Origin: an uncultured Prevotellaceae bacterium
GTDB lineage: Bacteria; Bacteroidota; Bacteroidia; Bacteroidales; Bacteroidaceae
Reading direction: 5' to 3'
NCBI GenBank assembly: GCA_902763615.1
Contig: CACWSX010000022.1
Coordinates: 1 to 53,196 of the forward strand
Length of the DNA stretch: 53,196 nucleotides
Positions 45,803 to 52,656 of this stretch are shown in pieces (the stretch's first letter is position 1; every line of letters starts with the position of its first letter). The translations under genes were made by a program, and so were the position numbers. The notes below the pieces were generated by a model. The model saw only the letters and a program-made list of their open reading frames with translations. It had not been told where the DNA came from and searched no databases.

Positions 45803-46160
45803 GATTGCATTGGATTATATACATATATTGATAGCTACGGCAAAATTACAAAAAAAAGGAAAAAGGGAAAAGGAATTAGTAAAATTTAACCACTTTGGAC
45901 AGAAATTGGAAGCCTCGCAGGGATTGCAGGGCTTTAAAGCGTATAGTACTTTTCATCGCGTCAATCATGGGGTCGGTTCTACTGATCACTTTTGAAGTTT
46001 TTGTATTACACATAGTTCCTGACCCCCTGTGCACTTCCATCGGTTCAATTGTTTTCAAATGGTCCCCGCGATCTACTCCCCGCGATCTACCGGCAAAAGT
46101 AAGCAATTCTTTTGAATCTACAAAATATTTGGCGATTTATTTCAAAAGCCAAGACACAAA
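45803..46160. other. Intergenic region with half REP copies
   Basis: It holds the LolA-like gene's -7 box (45841-45848) and two half REP units at 46062-46090. An open frame on the minus strand (45876-46106) runs through the repeats and is probably not a gene. The rest shows no recognisable feature. Confidence 0.5.
46062..46090. repeat. Two tandem half copies of the REP-like element
   Basis: GTCCCCGCGATCTAC (46062-46076) is followed directly by TCCCCGCGATCTAC (46077-46090). Each is the right half of the palindrome ending in CTAC, the complement of the GTAG foot seen in other copies. Confidence 0.75.
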
Positions 46161-46187
46161 GAAACGGAAGCCGCTGACTTCCGTTTC
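46161..46187 (-). terminator. 10-bp perfect hairpin terminator
   Basis: GAAACGGAAG (46161-46170) is inverted as CTTCCGTTTC (46178-46187) with a 7-nt loop. On the minus strand it is followed by TTTGTG, fitting termination of the small membrane-protein operon. Confidence 0.65.
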
Positions 46188-46265
46188 TCTATTCTAACGG
46201 ACCAAGAATGAAGTCCCCTAACCCATCTATGGAATAGCGGAGGAAATTCCGTGTGTTTCGATGAC

Positions 46266-46355
46266 TCATGCAGATTTCTGAAAATAGTAATGAGACCATA
46301 CTATTCCTGCAACAGCAATAATACCTAAGATTGCAAATAATACAATTAATGCCAT
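46266..46355 (-). CDS. 29-residue single-span membrane peptide
   Basis: ATG at 46355 encodes a hydrophobic helix, MALIVLFAILGIIAVAGIV, followed by WSHYYFQKSA and a TGA at 46266. The start codon lies one base after the stop of the upstream membrane-protein gene, so the two are coupled. A hydrophobic helix capped by an aromatic/basic tail is typical of real small membrane proteins. Function unknown; it might bind or regulate the upstream protein. Confidence 0.6.
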   Translation of the reverse strand: MALIVLFAILGIIAVAGIVWSHYYFQKSA

Positions 46356-46356
46356 A

Positions 46357-46632
46357 TCAGTTATTCTTTATTTTTCCTATCAATATAAATCCGAATATTA
46401 CAAACGCCAAAACTGCGCCTAATCCAATAGAGACCAACAACCAAACATTTACATTTTGCTGCATCACACTTCCCAACACAACTCCACCTAATATGAGTTT
46501 TGCCATGTCAAGACAGAACTTACCACCCTCATAGATCAGTTTTTCTTTCTGAATGGGTTTTACTTCTTCTCTCCTTTGCTGATTATGCAGCACTTGGCTC
46601 TTGACTTTCGCCTTTTCTCTTCGATTACTCAT
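46357..46632 (-). CDS. Small two-span membrane protein (DUF6722-like), 91 aa
   Basis: From ATG 46632 (MSNRREKAKVKSQVLHNQQR). A basic cytoplasmic head, then KLIYEGGKFCLDMAKLILGG leading into a first helix, and a second helix VWLLVSIGLGAVLAFVIFGF before IGKIKNN. It resembles small Bacteroidetes membrane proteins of unknown function (DUF6722-like, from memory). The promoter at 46763-46794 and a 29-aa peptide gene one base downstream define a two-gene operon. The longer frame upstream is not favoured. Confidence 0.7.
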   Translation of the reverse strand: MSNRREKAKVKSQVLHNQQRREEVKPIQKEKLIYEGGKFCLDMAKLILGGVVLGSVMQQNVNVWLLVSIGLGAVLAFVIFGFILIGKIKNN

Positions 46633-46762
46633 GGCAAAAGTACATAAAAAGTTCCACACTACCAAGCGATCTTGGAAATTTAACACGATTTTCAGCTTTT
46701 TGCTGTCTTGAGTTTCCCATAATCAAAATGTTTAAGTTTAACATATTGTCTTGTTGACGCTG

Positions 46763-46794
46763 CAAAGATAAGGAAAAAATCAATAACTTCCAAA
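46763..46794 (-). promoter_or_regulatory. Promoter of the small membrane-protein operon
   Basis: TTTG (46794-46791), 20-nt spacer, TATCTTTG (46770-46763) on the minus strand. The leader to ATG 46632 is about 125 nt. Confidence 0.65.
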
Positions 46795-46839
46795 TTTTCG
46801 AGCAGCGAACGCAATAAATGCTTGCATTTTTATTGAGGT

Positions 46840-46867
46840 AGATCGGAGGGACAGGTCCCCGCGATCT
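46840..46867. repeat. REP-like palindrome, copy 2
   Basis: AGATCGGAGGGAC (46840-46852) and GTCCCCGCGATCT (46855-46867), preceded by GGT so that the foot reads GTAG (46838-46841). Stems AGATCG/CGATCT and GGGAC/GTCCC with a 2x2 mismatch. Closest to the canonical form in this window. Confidence 0.8.
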
Positions 46868-46918
46868 CCCCTATATTACAGAAACTTCCAAATTATTATG
46901 AGAAAAAGTGATATTTAT

Positions 46919-46949
46919 TTTGTTTTCTCAAAGTTTCTTGCTATATTTG
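46919..46949 (+). promoter_or_regulatory. Promoter of the exported-protein operon
   Basis: TTTG (46919-46922), 19-nt spacer, TATATTTG (46942-46949), 52 nt upstream of ATG 47001. Confidence 0.7.
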
Positions 46950-47000
46950 CACCATCATATATAAGATTCATTTATTAACTAATTATTAAACTATATCAAT

Positions 47001-47660
47001 ATGAATAACAAAAAAGCACGAGTTTTATCAACTCTAATTTCTATGTGTTTTATTACTATCTCTACACTTCATGCCCAGTCTAAGCCTAAAGATAGCAAAA
47101 TCATTAATTATACTACATATGCATTGGTTTCCAACTATGCTTCAAACCAAAACAAAAATATCTCCATAAGGCTGATAGTATCAAATGACAGTTCGAAGAT
47201 CTATTATGCAGTAGTAAAACCTACACGTAACTATCCCAAATTAATGTCCGACAGGGATCCATTCTTCTATTTTGAATTCTCAGATACTCTATCGACGACT
47301 CTTCATAAAGTAGTCGAAAAGTTCAGGGAGTGGCATAAAATAGCTATTGAACATCAAACTGCAGAGTTAGTTAAGGACATTGACATTGAGATACCGCTCA
47401 AATACATGTCTATGCGAAACTATACCAACAAGAACTTCAAGTGGTCAGACCCGAGCAATAAGAAGTTTTCGTTCGTTATGAGAGATTTGAATGCAGGCCC
47501 AAACCTATGCCTGACAGAAACGATAAAAGCTATTGATATTGATCAAATTACCTATCTAATTCTATCCGCTGAAGATTTGGAGAATATCGCCAACCTGATG
47601 GATTACAAGACGATTATGAAAAGACTTAAGACAGAAAATGTAGACGTATTGTTCAAATAG
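47001..47660 (+). CDS. Hypothetical exported protein, 219 aa
   Basis: Not recognised. It has a signal peptide (MNNKKARVLSTLISMCFITI, cut near LHAQ). The body is mixed alpha/beta and polar (NKNISIRLIVSNDSSKIYYA; DPFFYFEFSDTLSTTLHKVV). Its base composition is AT-rich compared with the GH2/GH3 region. First gene of a three-gene operon with 47682-48128 and 48128-49126. Confidence 0.7.
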   Translation: MNNKKARVLSTLISMCFITISTLHAQSKPKDSKIINYTTYALVSNYASNQNKNISIRLIVSNDSSKIYYAVVKPTRNYPKLMSDRDPFFYFEFSDTLSTTLHKVVEKFREWHKIAIEHQTAELVKDIDIEIPLKYMSMRNYTNKNFKWSDPSNKKFSFVMRDLNAGPNLCLTETIKAIDIDQITYLILSAEDLENIANLMDYKTIMKRLKTENVDVLFK

Positions 47661-47681
47661 AAACTTAAATACACTATTATT

Positions 47682-48128
47682 ATGGAAAGAAGATTTATTA
47701 TCTTAACGTGGCTCAGCATTTTTTCTCTATCACTCTGCTTTGCAAAAACAACAATTACGATTAATAATAATGAAGTTGAGAAAGCCCCATATAAGATTGA
47801 GGCAGTGGGTATCTATCTTCGAATCACATTTGACGACAACTCATCTATTATGTCTAGGATGGATGATACTATCATCAGGTTTAATAATTCAGCAGGTATA
47901 GAGAGAATATGCATGCCAGACTATTTCATATTGAAAAGCGAAGTAGGAAATCAAATGAAAATAGAGGGGCTTAAGTCTGGAGATAACATACTTCTATACT
48001 CAGGGAAAGGTGTTTTGCTCTCTTCTTCACGTTCTGTAGGTAGCTCTGTAATATTTGATATGAGTGGGTATGCAAACGGTATATATGTTTTAAAGATAAA
48101 TAATAAGTCTATAAAGTTTACAAAATAA
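47682..48128 (+). CDS. Short exported protein with a type IX secretion C-terminal sorting domain, 148 aa
   Basis: The signal peptide is MERRFIILTWLSIFSLSLCF (cut near FAK). A middle part (YKIEAVGIYLRITFDDNSSI) precedes a C-terminal domain of about 75 residues that looks like the T9SS type A sorting domain: QMKIEGLKSGDNILLYSGKG, SVIFDMSGYANGIYVLKINN and KSIKFTK. Normally this domain is a tail on a large cargo; here it makes up about half of the protein. The stop overlaps the next ATG by one base (TAATG). Function unknown. Confidence 0.65.
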   Translation: MERRFIILTWLSIFSLSLCFAKTTITINNNEVEKAPYKIEAVGIYLRITFDDNSSIMSRMDDTIIRFNNSAGIERICMPDYFILKSEVGNQMKIEGLKSGDNILLYSGKGVLLSSSRSVGSSVIFDMSGYANGIYVLKINNKSIKFTK

Positions 48129-49126
48129 TGAGATATTTTCTTTTGATTTGGGCTATATTATGCGTAACATACCACATGGAAGCGCAAAAACGGACAATTG
48201 ATATTGTTGGAGATAATGGCTCTGTTCAGCATATTGATTGGGAGAGTATTAGCCATATTGAATTTAATTCAGATGACTCGTTTATCCTAAAGTCTGTCAA
48301 CGGTTCAAGTGAATCATATAGCAGAGGGATAAATGGCATAGTATTTAATTGTGAACCGGATGTTGAATTCGCATCACCTGTTGGAGAATGGGAATTTGTA
48401 TCCATAAATGGAATGACTGAATGGGATAATAACACTTCAGACTTACTGCCAGGAGATAGAATTCAGATTTGTTCTAACGGAAGGGTCTATGACAAATTGG
48501 GCGAATTCGCTGTATGGAAAAAGGGTGGGCCATATGCTTTGTCTGACTCAGAAGAATACCTCATTTATTTTAAAATTAATATATGGGAACTTAATGATGA
48601 TGTTTTTAATTTCGATATAGAAATGTTGGGACTTACTGCAAATGTCTTGTTAAGAAGAGTTTCTAATGCAGATCGAATAGATAATCCTTTCAAATTTAAA
48701 GATGATGACCCTCATAATCCTGTGAAAGAAGATGATTCGGAATTTACTCCATGTTTTAAATGGGGATGTTCATCAGATGATGTAGAGGAATATATGAAGC
48801 AATACAACTGGAAAAAAGACTATGAAGACAACTGGTCAACTACGTATAAGAATGCAGATAACACAAAAGAAGTAAACTACTCATTCATCCAAAATAAACT
48901 TGAAATGGTGTTTTATTCCTTAAAATACTCAAAGAAAAAGTTAGATAATTTTATCCAAGAAATAAAAGAAAAGTTTGGAGTCGTCTTAGAAGAGACCGTA
49001 TCTCTTGAGAAAAATGACGTATTATATTCATTTAATGGCGAGGCTGTTGTCAGTGGTGAAAAATGTGTCATAGGGATAAGCACGGATAAGAAGGGGTATA
49101 TTATGATTTCGTATTGTATTAAATAA
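48128..49126 (+). CDS. Hypothetical exported protein, 332 aa
   Basis: The N-terminus MRYFLLIWAILCVTYHMEAQ is a signal peptide. The next stretch, IDIVGDNGSVQHIDWESISH and IEFNSDDSFILKSVNG, follows the pattern (short strand, GxV.., I..I.F) often seen at the start of secreted Bacteroidales proteins. A lipocalin-like middle (SPVGEWEFVSINGMTEWDNN) and an acidic linker (KDDDPHNPVKEDDSEFTPC) come before a helical C-terminal part. Third gene of the operon, translationally coupled to the sorting-domain protein. Function unknown. Confidence 0.65.
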   Translation: MRYFLLIWAILCVTYHMEAQKRTIDIVGDNGSVQHIDWESISHIEFNSDDSFILKSVNGSSESYSRGINGIVFNCEPDVEFASPVGEWEFVSINGMTEWDNNTSDLLPGDRIQICSNGRVYDKLGEFAVWKKGGPYALSDSEEYLIYFKINIWELNDDVFNFDIEMLGLTANVLLRRVSNADRIDNPFKFKDDDPHNPVKEDDSEFTPCFKWGCSSDDVEEYMKQYNWKKDYEDNWSTTYKNADNTKEVNYSFIQNKLEMVFYSLKYSKKKLDNFIQEIKEKFGVVLEETVSLEKNDVLYSFNGEAVVSGEKCVIGISTDKKGYIMISYCIK

Positions 49127-49186
49127 AAATACCAATTAAAGAGGATATTACTAATACGGTGTGGTCACGGGGCTAGGTATAATATG

Positions 49187-49221
49187 CGGGGCGGTTCTTC
49201 CATTATAAAAGAACCGCCCCG
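49187..49221 (+). terminator. Strong GC-rich hairpin after the exported-protein operon
   Basis: CGGGGCGGTTCTT (49187-49199) is inverted as AGAACCGCCCCG (49210-49221) with about 10 nt of loop. It lies 60 nt after the last stop. No T tract follows on the plus strand, but the loop side is A/T-rich. Confidence 0.6.
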
Positions 49222-49409
49222 TGTTACATATTGTGTCTATTGAGCACTATTTGCTTCCTTCTTATCCAAATACTTAATAATGGCAGTTCCAATAATTGCC
49301 ACTAGATAGTAAACGCGTTAATGCCTACAACTTACCGAACCTGTCCCCGCAGGTTCATCGATACTTATAAGAAAAACATTATTTTATTTCGAAAAAAGAC
49401 CGAGAAAAG
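49222..49409. other. Intergenic stretch before the ORF6N remnant
   Basis: It contains a CCTGTCCCCGC-bearing hairpin, GAACCTG/CAGGTTC, at 49338-49357. It also holds a possible 21-codon minus-strand frame (49237-49302) that I do not call. Otherwise nothing recognised. Confidence 0.4.
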
Positions 49410-49440
49410 TTTGATTATTCAGAAAAATGCCGTATCTTTG
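49410..49440 (+). promoter_or_regulatory. Promoter of the ORF6N remnant
   Basis: TTTG (49410-49413), 19-nt spacer, TATCTTTG (49433-49440), 35 nt upstream of ATG 49475. Confidence 0.65.
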
Positions 49441-49474
49441 CACCATCAAATGTATAACATTTAAATGTAAGATT

Positions 49475-49870
49475 ATGAATAACATTATCAAAAAAGAAGA
49501 TTTGCTGGCTTACATCCAAAGCAAGATTTATGTGATTCGTGGGAAGAAAGTGATGCTGGACAGAGATTTGGCAGAACTGTATGGTGTTGAAACGAGAACA
49601 TTAAATCAGAAGGTAAAACGAAATGTGAGACGTTTCCCTTCCGACTTCATGTTTCAAATGACAAAAAAGGATATCGAAGAATGGAAATCACAGATTGTTA
49701 GATCGGAGGGACAGGTCTTTGATTTCTTTGTGAAAAGATCAATCACCTGTCCCCGCGATCTACGGTCCTTTTCTTTTTTGTTGTTTCCATATCGAAATAA
49801 AGTTAAAATGTTAGAGTCCCCTGTGAGTCCACGAAAGCATTTAACCAAGAAAAATTTGGAGGTTTGTTGA
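49475..49870 (+). pseudogene. ORF6N-domain gene broken at a REP-like insertion
   Basis: From ATG 49475 a normal ORF6N (KilA-N-like) DNA-binding domain is read: KIYVIRGKKVMLDRDLAELY, GVETRTLNQKVKRNVRRFPS and DFMFQMTKKDIEEWKSQIV, about 75 residues. ORF6N proteins usually continue into a conserved YAFTEQG block and a long C-terminal domain. Here the frame enters a paired REP element at 49699-49763 and then unrelated sequence (SFSFLLFPYRNKVKMLES) up to a stop at 49870. The promoter is intact, so a hybrid 131-aa protein may still be made. ORF6N genes are typically phage- or island-borne. Confidence 0.7.
49699..49763. repeat. Paired inverted REP-like units (BIME-like), copy 3
   Basis: The left unit TTAGATCGGAGGGACAGGT (49699-49717) and the right unit ACCTGTCCCCGCGATCTAC (49745-49763) are near-perfect inverses of each other, separated by 27 nt that contain a smaller GATTTCTTT/GAAAAGATC pairing. 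The right unit ends in CTAC, giving the GTAG foot on the minus strand. This is the only full pair in the window and it lies inside a coding gene. Confidence 0.85.
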
Positions 49871-49886
49871 GAAAATCGTATATTTG
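49855..49886 (+). promoter_or_regulatory. Promoter of the DUF4468 gene
   Basis: TTTG (49855-49858), 20-nt spacer, TATATTTG (49879-49886), 36 nt upstream of ATG 49923. Confidence 0.7.
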
Positions 49887-49922
49887 CAGCCAAAATGTGT
49901 CATTCGACTAACAACTGACAAA

Positions 49923-50681
49923 ATGAGAAAAGTAATTTTTTTTATAATTGCCACTATCTTTACCTTCGGTGGCTCGATGAGAGTTCAGGCTCAGGTGATG
50001 AAAGCAGCCGACCTGGAAAAGTATGCCAAAAGTAAATATGGTGACAAGTGGCTCGACGCTGCTGCCAATTTGAGTAAAGGCCTGACGTTTGACAAGAACG
50101 AGGCCCTGACCTACCAGCAGGTAATTGAGGTACCGGGCAAAACGAAAGAACAGCTCTACGTGGCTCTGAATTACTGGGTGACAGCGACCTTCAAGGATAA
50201 GCAGGCCATCACGCTGAACGATAAGGAAGCGGGGTGCATCATCGTCTCGTCGACCATCGATGCCATAGCCGACCATATGGGCACGCTCTTCCGCTATGTG
50301 GTTAGCATCACACCATTGATCAAACTCGACATCAAGGAAGGTAAGGTGCGCGTGACCTATACGGTACAGAACTATGACGTACTGAAAGTGGAGGACGGTG
50401 GCTGGTTAGGCGGCATCGGCGGCGACAAGGATGACCAGAAACGGCGGAACCAGACCATTTACAGCGACGGCAAACGCCTGAAAAACGATAATACCGATCG
50501 TCGACTCTACGATGAGCAATGGGAAATCACCAAGCATTATCCCTTCGTGGAAAAAGACGCCCAGAAGCGCACTTGCTCGAAAGCACTCGTGATGACACAC
50601 GCCTACTCGAACACCATCATCGACAAGGTAGAAGAGGCACTCAAGAACGGCATCACCGGTGCGGATGACGACGATTGGTAA
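49923..50681 (+). CDS. Exported DUF4468-type protein, 252 aa
   Basis: From ATG 49923 (MRKVIFFIIATIFTFGGSMR) with a signal peptide cut near VQAQ. The mature part shows GLTFDKNEALTYQQVIEVPG, KTKEQLYVALNYWVTATFKD and KVRVTYTVQNYDVLKVEDG, the pattern of the DUF4468 (TBP-like fold) domain found in many exported Bacteroidales proteins. Function unknown. The C-terminus is charged and helical and ends GADDDDW. Confidence 0.7.
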   Translation: MRKVIFFIIATIFTFGGSMRVQAQVMKAADLEKYAKSKYGDKWLDAAANLSKGLTFDKNEALTYQQVIEVPGKTKEQLYVALNYWVTATFKDKQAITLNDKEAGCIIVSSTIDAIADHMGTLFRYVVSITPLIKLDIKEGKVRVTYTVQNYDVLKVEDGGWLGGIGGDKDDQKRRNQTIYSDGKRLKNDNTDRRLYDEQWEITKHYPFVEKDAQKRTCSKALVMTHAYSNTIIDKVEEALKNGITGADDDDW

Positions 50682-50723
50682 TAAAGACGTGGCCCTAATG
50701 TGACACAGACAGGGGATTTTCAA

Positions 50724-50753
50724 TGGGTCAGGGGGACTTCATTCCCTGACCCA
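50724..50753 (+). terminator. 10-bp perfect hairpin after the DUF4468 gene
   Basis: TGGGTCAGGG (50724-50733) is inverted as CCCTGACCCA (50744-50753) and followed by CTTTTG, a plausible terminator. The left part through the loop is also shared, inverted, with 46206-46224. Confidence 0.7.
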
Positions 50754-51034
50754 CTTTTGTGCACATACCCAGGTGCCTCATGACTAATTTGAAGTATTTT
50801 TTTTTCGTCGAATTTCAAACTAAAAGAAAGAAAACGAAAAACAGAAAAAGAATTCCTCCCCCCTACCCCCCTTCTTAAAGAAAAAGAAAAAAAGAAAAAG
50901 AAAAGAAAACTACTCTCTCTGCGGGGCGCGCTCTTTCTTTGCCTTTGTCGAATCTGGAAAAGCGTCTGCAGCGGTGGAAGACTCGCTCATGGCGAAGATC
51001 TACAAAGCGACAAAGAAGAAGTAATAATCGTATG
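50754..51034. other. Low-complexity purine-rich intergenic region
   Basis: 50820-50915 is dominated by A/G runs (AAAGAAAAAG type) interrupted by a C-rich patch at 50855-50872. A frame ending at 51024 (ASAAVEDSLMAKIYKATKKK) looks protein-like but has no convincing start; it could be the tail of a lost gene. Confidence 0.5.
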
Positions 51035-51171
51035 TTTTTCAACACAGAGGACACAGAGGCTGCGCGACCAGACTGCCGCATGGCTCTGTGAAGAACCTTT
51101 AGGTTTCTCTTGATAAACTCTGTGTCTATTACAAATCATCTCTGTGACCTCTGTGTCCTCTGTGTTGAAAA
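51035..51171. mobile_element. MITE-like element with 24-bp terminal inverted repeats
   Basis: TTTTCAACACAGAGGACACA (from 51036, arm to 51059) is inverted at 51148-51171 (ends TCCTCTGTGTTGAAAA). The 88-nt centre holds no gene. CACAGAGGACACAGAGG is itself a short tandem repeat (ACACAGAGG-type). Such elements occur in many bacterial genomes and produce spurious ORFs. No target duplication is clear. Confidence 0.65.
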
Positions 51172-51210
51172 GAAAACTGCGAACTTGAGAAATTTGAAAA
51201 GGAATGAATT

Positions 51211-51250
51211 GCATCGAAAAGCATCGAAAAGCATCGAATAGCGTCGAATG
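51211..51250. repeat. 10-bp tandem repeat, four units
   Basis: GCATCGAAAA occurs twice exactly (51211-51230), followed by GCATCGAATA and GCGTCGAATG. It ends about 25 bp upstream of the HU promoter -7 box. Confidence 0.85.
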
Positions 51251-51275
51251 CACATTTCGCCAAAATCAAATGTCG

Positions 51276-51283
51276 TATCTTTG
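51276..51283 (+). promoter_or_regulatory. -7 box of the HU-HIG/smalltalk operon
   Basis: TATCTTTG with a weak upstream element. The leader to ATG 51396 is about 105 nt. Confidence 0.6.
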
Positions 51284-51395
51284 CAGCGCAAACGGGCAGT
51301 TCCGTTTCTGACGAAGTAGCGCGCGATATTCCAAAAGAATTCCGGAATGCCCCGAAGGAAAACTGATTTATAAACCATTTAAAATTTGAAACGTT

Positions 51396-52259
51396 ATGTT
51401 GGAAATCAATTTGACCAAGAACACCAATGAAGTGCTGAACGGCACATTGGGCAAGTATTACGGCCGTGTGGAGTACAAGGGCACGCTCGGCGTGAAGGAC
51501 CTTGCCAAGATCATGAAGAAGCACACCACGGCTTTCTCGCTCGGTGAAATCACGGGCATGCTGCTCGACCTGGCCGCCCTGATCAAGGAGTACGCCCTGA
51601 TGGGCTATGTGGTGAAGATCGACGACCTCGGACTGTTCAAGGCCTCGATCGACGCCAACGGTCTGACGCTGGAGCAGGGCTCACGCATCTCTGCCGGTCG
51701 CGGTGCTCAGAAGACCGACGGGCAGTTGGCCGAGAACCCCGCCGCCATGCAGTTTGCCGTGGGCGCTGTGAAGATGATCATGCAGGCCACCGGTGAGACC
51801 ACCATCACCAACATGAACGCCGAGGCGCAGCTTCAGTTCACCTCGAAGACCAAGGCCCTGATCAAGCAGCTGACGGGCAACGCCCCCACTGACAACGATA
51901 GCGGCGAGGGCGGTAATGGCGGTAGTGACAGCAACGGCGGCGGCAATCAGCAGACTACCGGCCACGCCCTGACCATCACCAAGAACGGTAGCGGTACTGC
52001 CATGGTTCGCTCCAGCGGCCAGACCATCGCCAGCGGCGCCCTGCTTGAAGAGGATGCCGAGTGCGAACTGAGTGTGACGCCTGCTGCAGGTATGACACCT
52101 AACGCTACGCTCGACGGCAGCGAGATCGAACTGACCGAGGACAACGGTGTATGGACCGGCAACTTCGCCATGCCCGATGCAGCCGCTGTGCTCGTGGTGA
52201 ACACCGGCACTGCCAGCGGCGGTGACGACGACGGCGACGATGGTCTCGACAAGGACTAA
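51396..52259 (+). CDS. HU-HIG family DNA-binding protein with C-terminal extension, 287 aa
   Basis: The N-terminal domain (1-about 160) is an HU-like fold of the Bacteroidales HU-HIG type: NEVLNGTLGKYYGRVEYKGT, LGVKDLAKIMKKHTTAFSLG, LAALIKEYALMGYVVKIDDL and GLFKASIDANG. A Gly/Ser/Asn linker (about 165-190; GEGGNGGSDSNGGGN) connects to an extra domain of about 75 residues (ALTITKNGSGTAMVRSSGQT; CELSVTPAAGMTPNATLDGS) that looks like a beta-sandwich repeat, unusual on a nucleoid protein. The tail is acidic (GGDDDGDDGLDKD). It is followed by a smalltalk gene. Confidence 0.85.
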   Translation: MLEINLTKNTNEVLNGTLGKYYGRVEYKGTLGVKDLAKIMKKHTTAFSLGEITGMLLDLAALIKEYALMGYVVKIDDLGLFKASIDANGLTLEQGSRISAGRGAQKTDGQLAENPAAMQFAVGAVKMIMQATGETTITNMNAEAQLQFTSKTKALIKQLTGNAPTDNDSGEGGNGGSDSNGGGNQQTTGHALTITKNGSGTAMVRSSGQTIASGALLEEDAECELSVTPAAGMTPNATLDGSEIELTEDNGVWTGNFAMPDAAAVLVVNTGTASGGDDDGDDGLDKD

Positions 52260-52310
52260 AGCGATGGAAGATGTAAGATGGAAGATGGATGATGTAAATT
52301 TTTCCGCCTT

Positions 52311-52424
52311 ATGAAAAAAAGAGTCATTGAGGTGGCGGTGAAGGTGATAGTAGCCGCGCTCACGGCCTTTCTGACGGCCATCACGACCACAAGCTGCATG
52401 GGCTACGGACCCATTACTCTCTAA
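52311..52424 (+). CDS. Smalltalk-type peptide, 37 aa
   Basis: The ATG at 52311 encodes a short basic head, a hydrophobic helix (VKVIVAALTAFLTAITTTSC) and MGYGPITL. This matches the 'smalltalk protein' family, tiny lipobox-like peptides (TTSC) found after HU-HIG genes in Bacteroidales, usually before an N-acetylmuramoyl-L-alanine amidase. No amidase follows here. The Cys at residue 29 could be lipid modified. Function unknown. Confidence 0.75.
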   Translation: MKKRVIEVAVKVIVAALTAFLTAITTTSCMGYGPITL

Positions 52425-52430
52425 AAAAGA

Positions 52431-52467
52431 ATCCCCCTACATATTTTATTATGCAGGGGGATATCTT
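52431..52467. terminator. Terminator between convergent genes
   Basis: ATCCCCCT (52431-52438) is inverted as AGGGGGAT (52455-52462), preceded by an A run and followed by ATCTTT. It fits termination from both sides. Confidence 0.75.
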
Positions 52468-52610
52468 TACTCTTCCTCGTCTTCCCAAGGGGATCCGAAT
52501 CTTCGGGCATTGGAAGTGCCACCGCCGGGATGACTATTATTAAGCAGTTGTGCATGTCTCATCAGCGGATAAACTGGCATTCCGGGCTTCTGATATTTCT
52601 TCTTTGTCAA
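52467..52610 (-). CDS. Short peptide of the KKKYxKP type
   Basis: Taking the TTG at 52610 gives a 47-residue product starting LTKKKYQKPGMPVYPLMRHA and ending FGSPWEDEEE. An ATG at 52685 in the same frame gives 72 residues but overlaps the upstream HTH gene by 29 nt. The pattern of basic KKKY, xKPxMxVYPL, LL and a Gly/Asn/acidic tail resembles a group of very short Bacteroidetes proteins of unknown role that I recall, some of them suspected peptide precursors. Coding is supported by the pattern, the start is not. Confidence 0.5.
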   Translation of the reverse strand: MTKKKYQKPGMPVYPLMRHAQLLNNSHPGGGTSNARRFGSPWEDEEE

Positions 52611-52656
52611 ATCATCTATATCACCTTGCAACGTTGGTAAAAACTTTATCACACCG

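Larger units (their letters stand above)
46633..47000. other. Intergenic region with divergent promoters and a REP copy
   Basis: About 370 bp. Contains the minus promoter (46763-46794), the REP copy at 46840-46867 and the plus promoter (46919-46949). No additional gene is seen. Confidence 0.6.

Noticed and set aside
45876-46106. 76-codon minus-strand frame ending LRGFQFLSKVVKFY
   Set aside because: It crosses half REP units and has no promoter; it might be a remnant but no family was recognised.
49237-49302. Possible 21-residue membrane peptide on the minus strand (GTG start)
   Set aside because: Hydrophobic and plausible, but too short, with no promoter or coupled gene.
50904-51024. Plus-strand frame ending ASAAVEDSLMAKIYKATKKK
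   Set aside because: The end looks protein-like but the frame emerges from low-complexity purine sequence and has no start or promoter.
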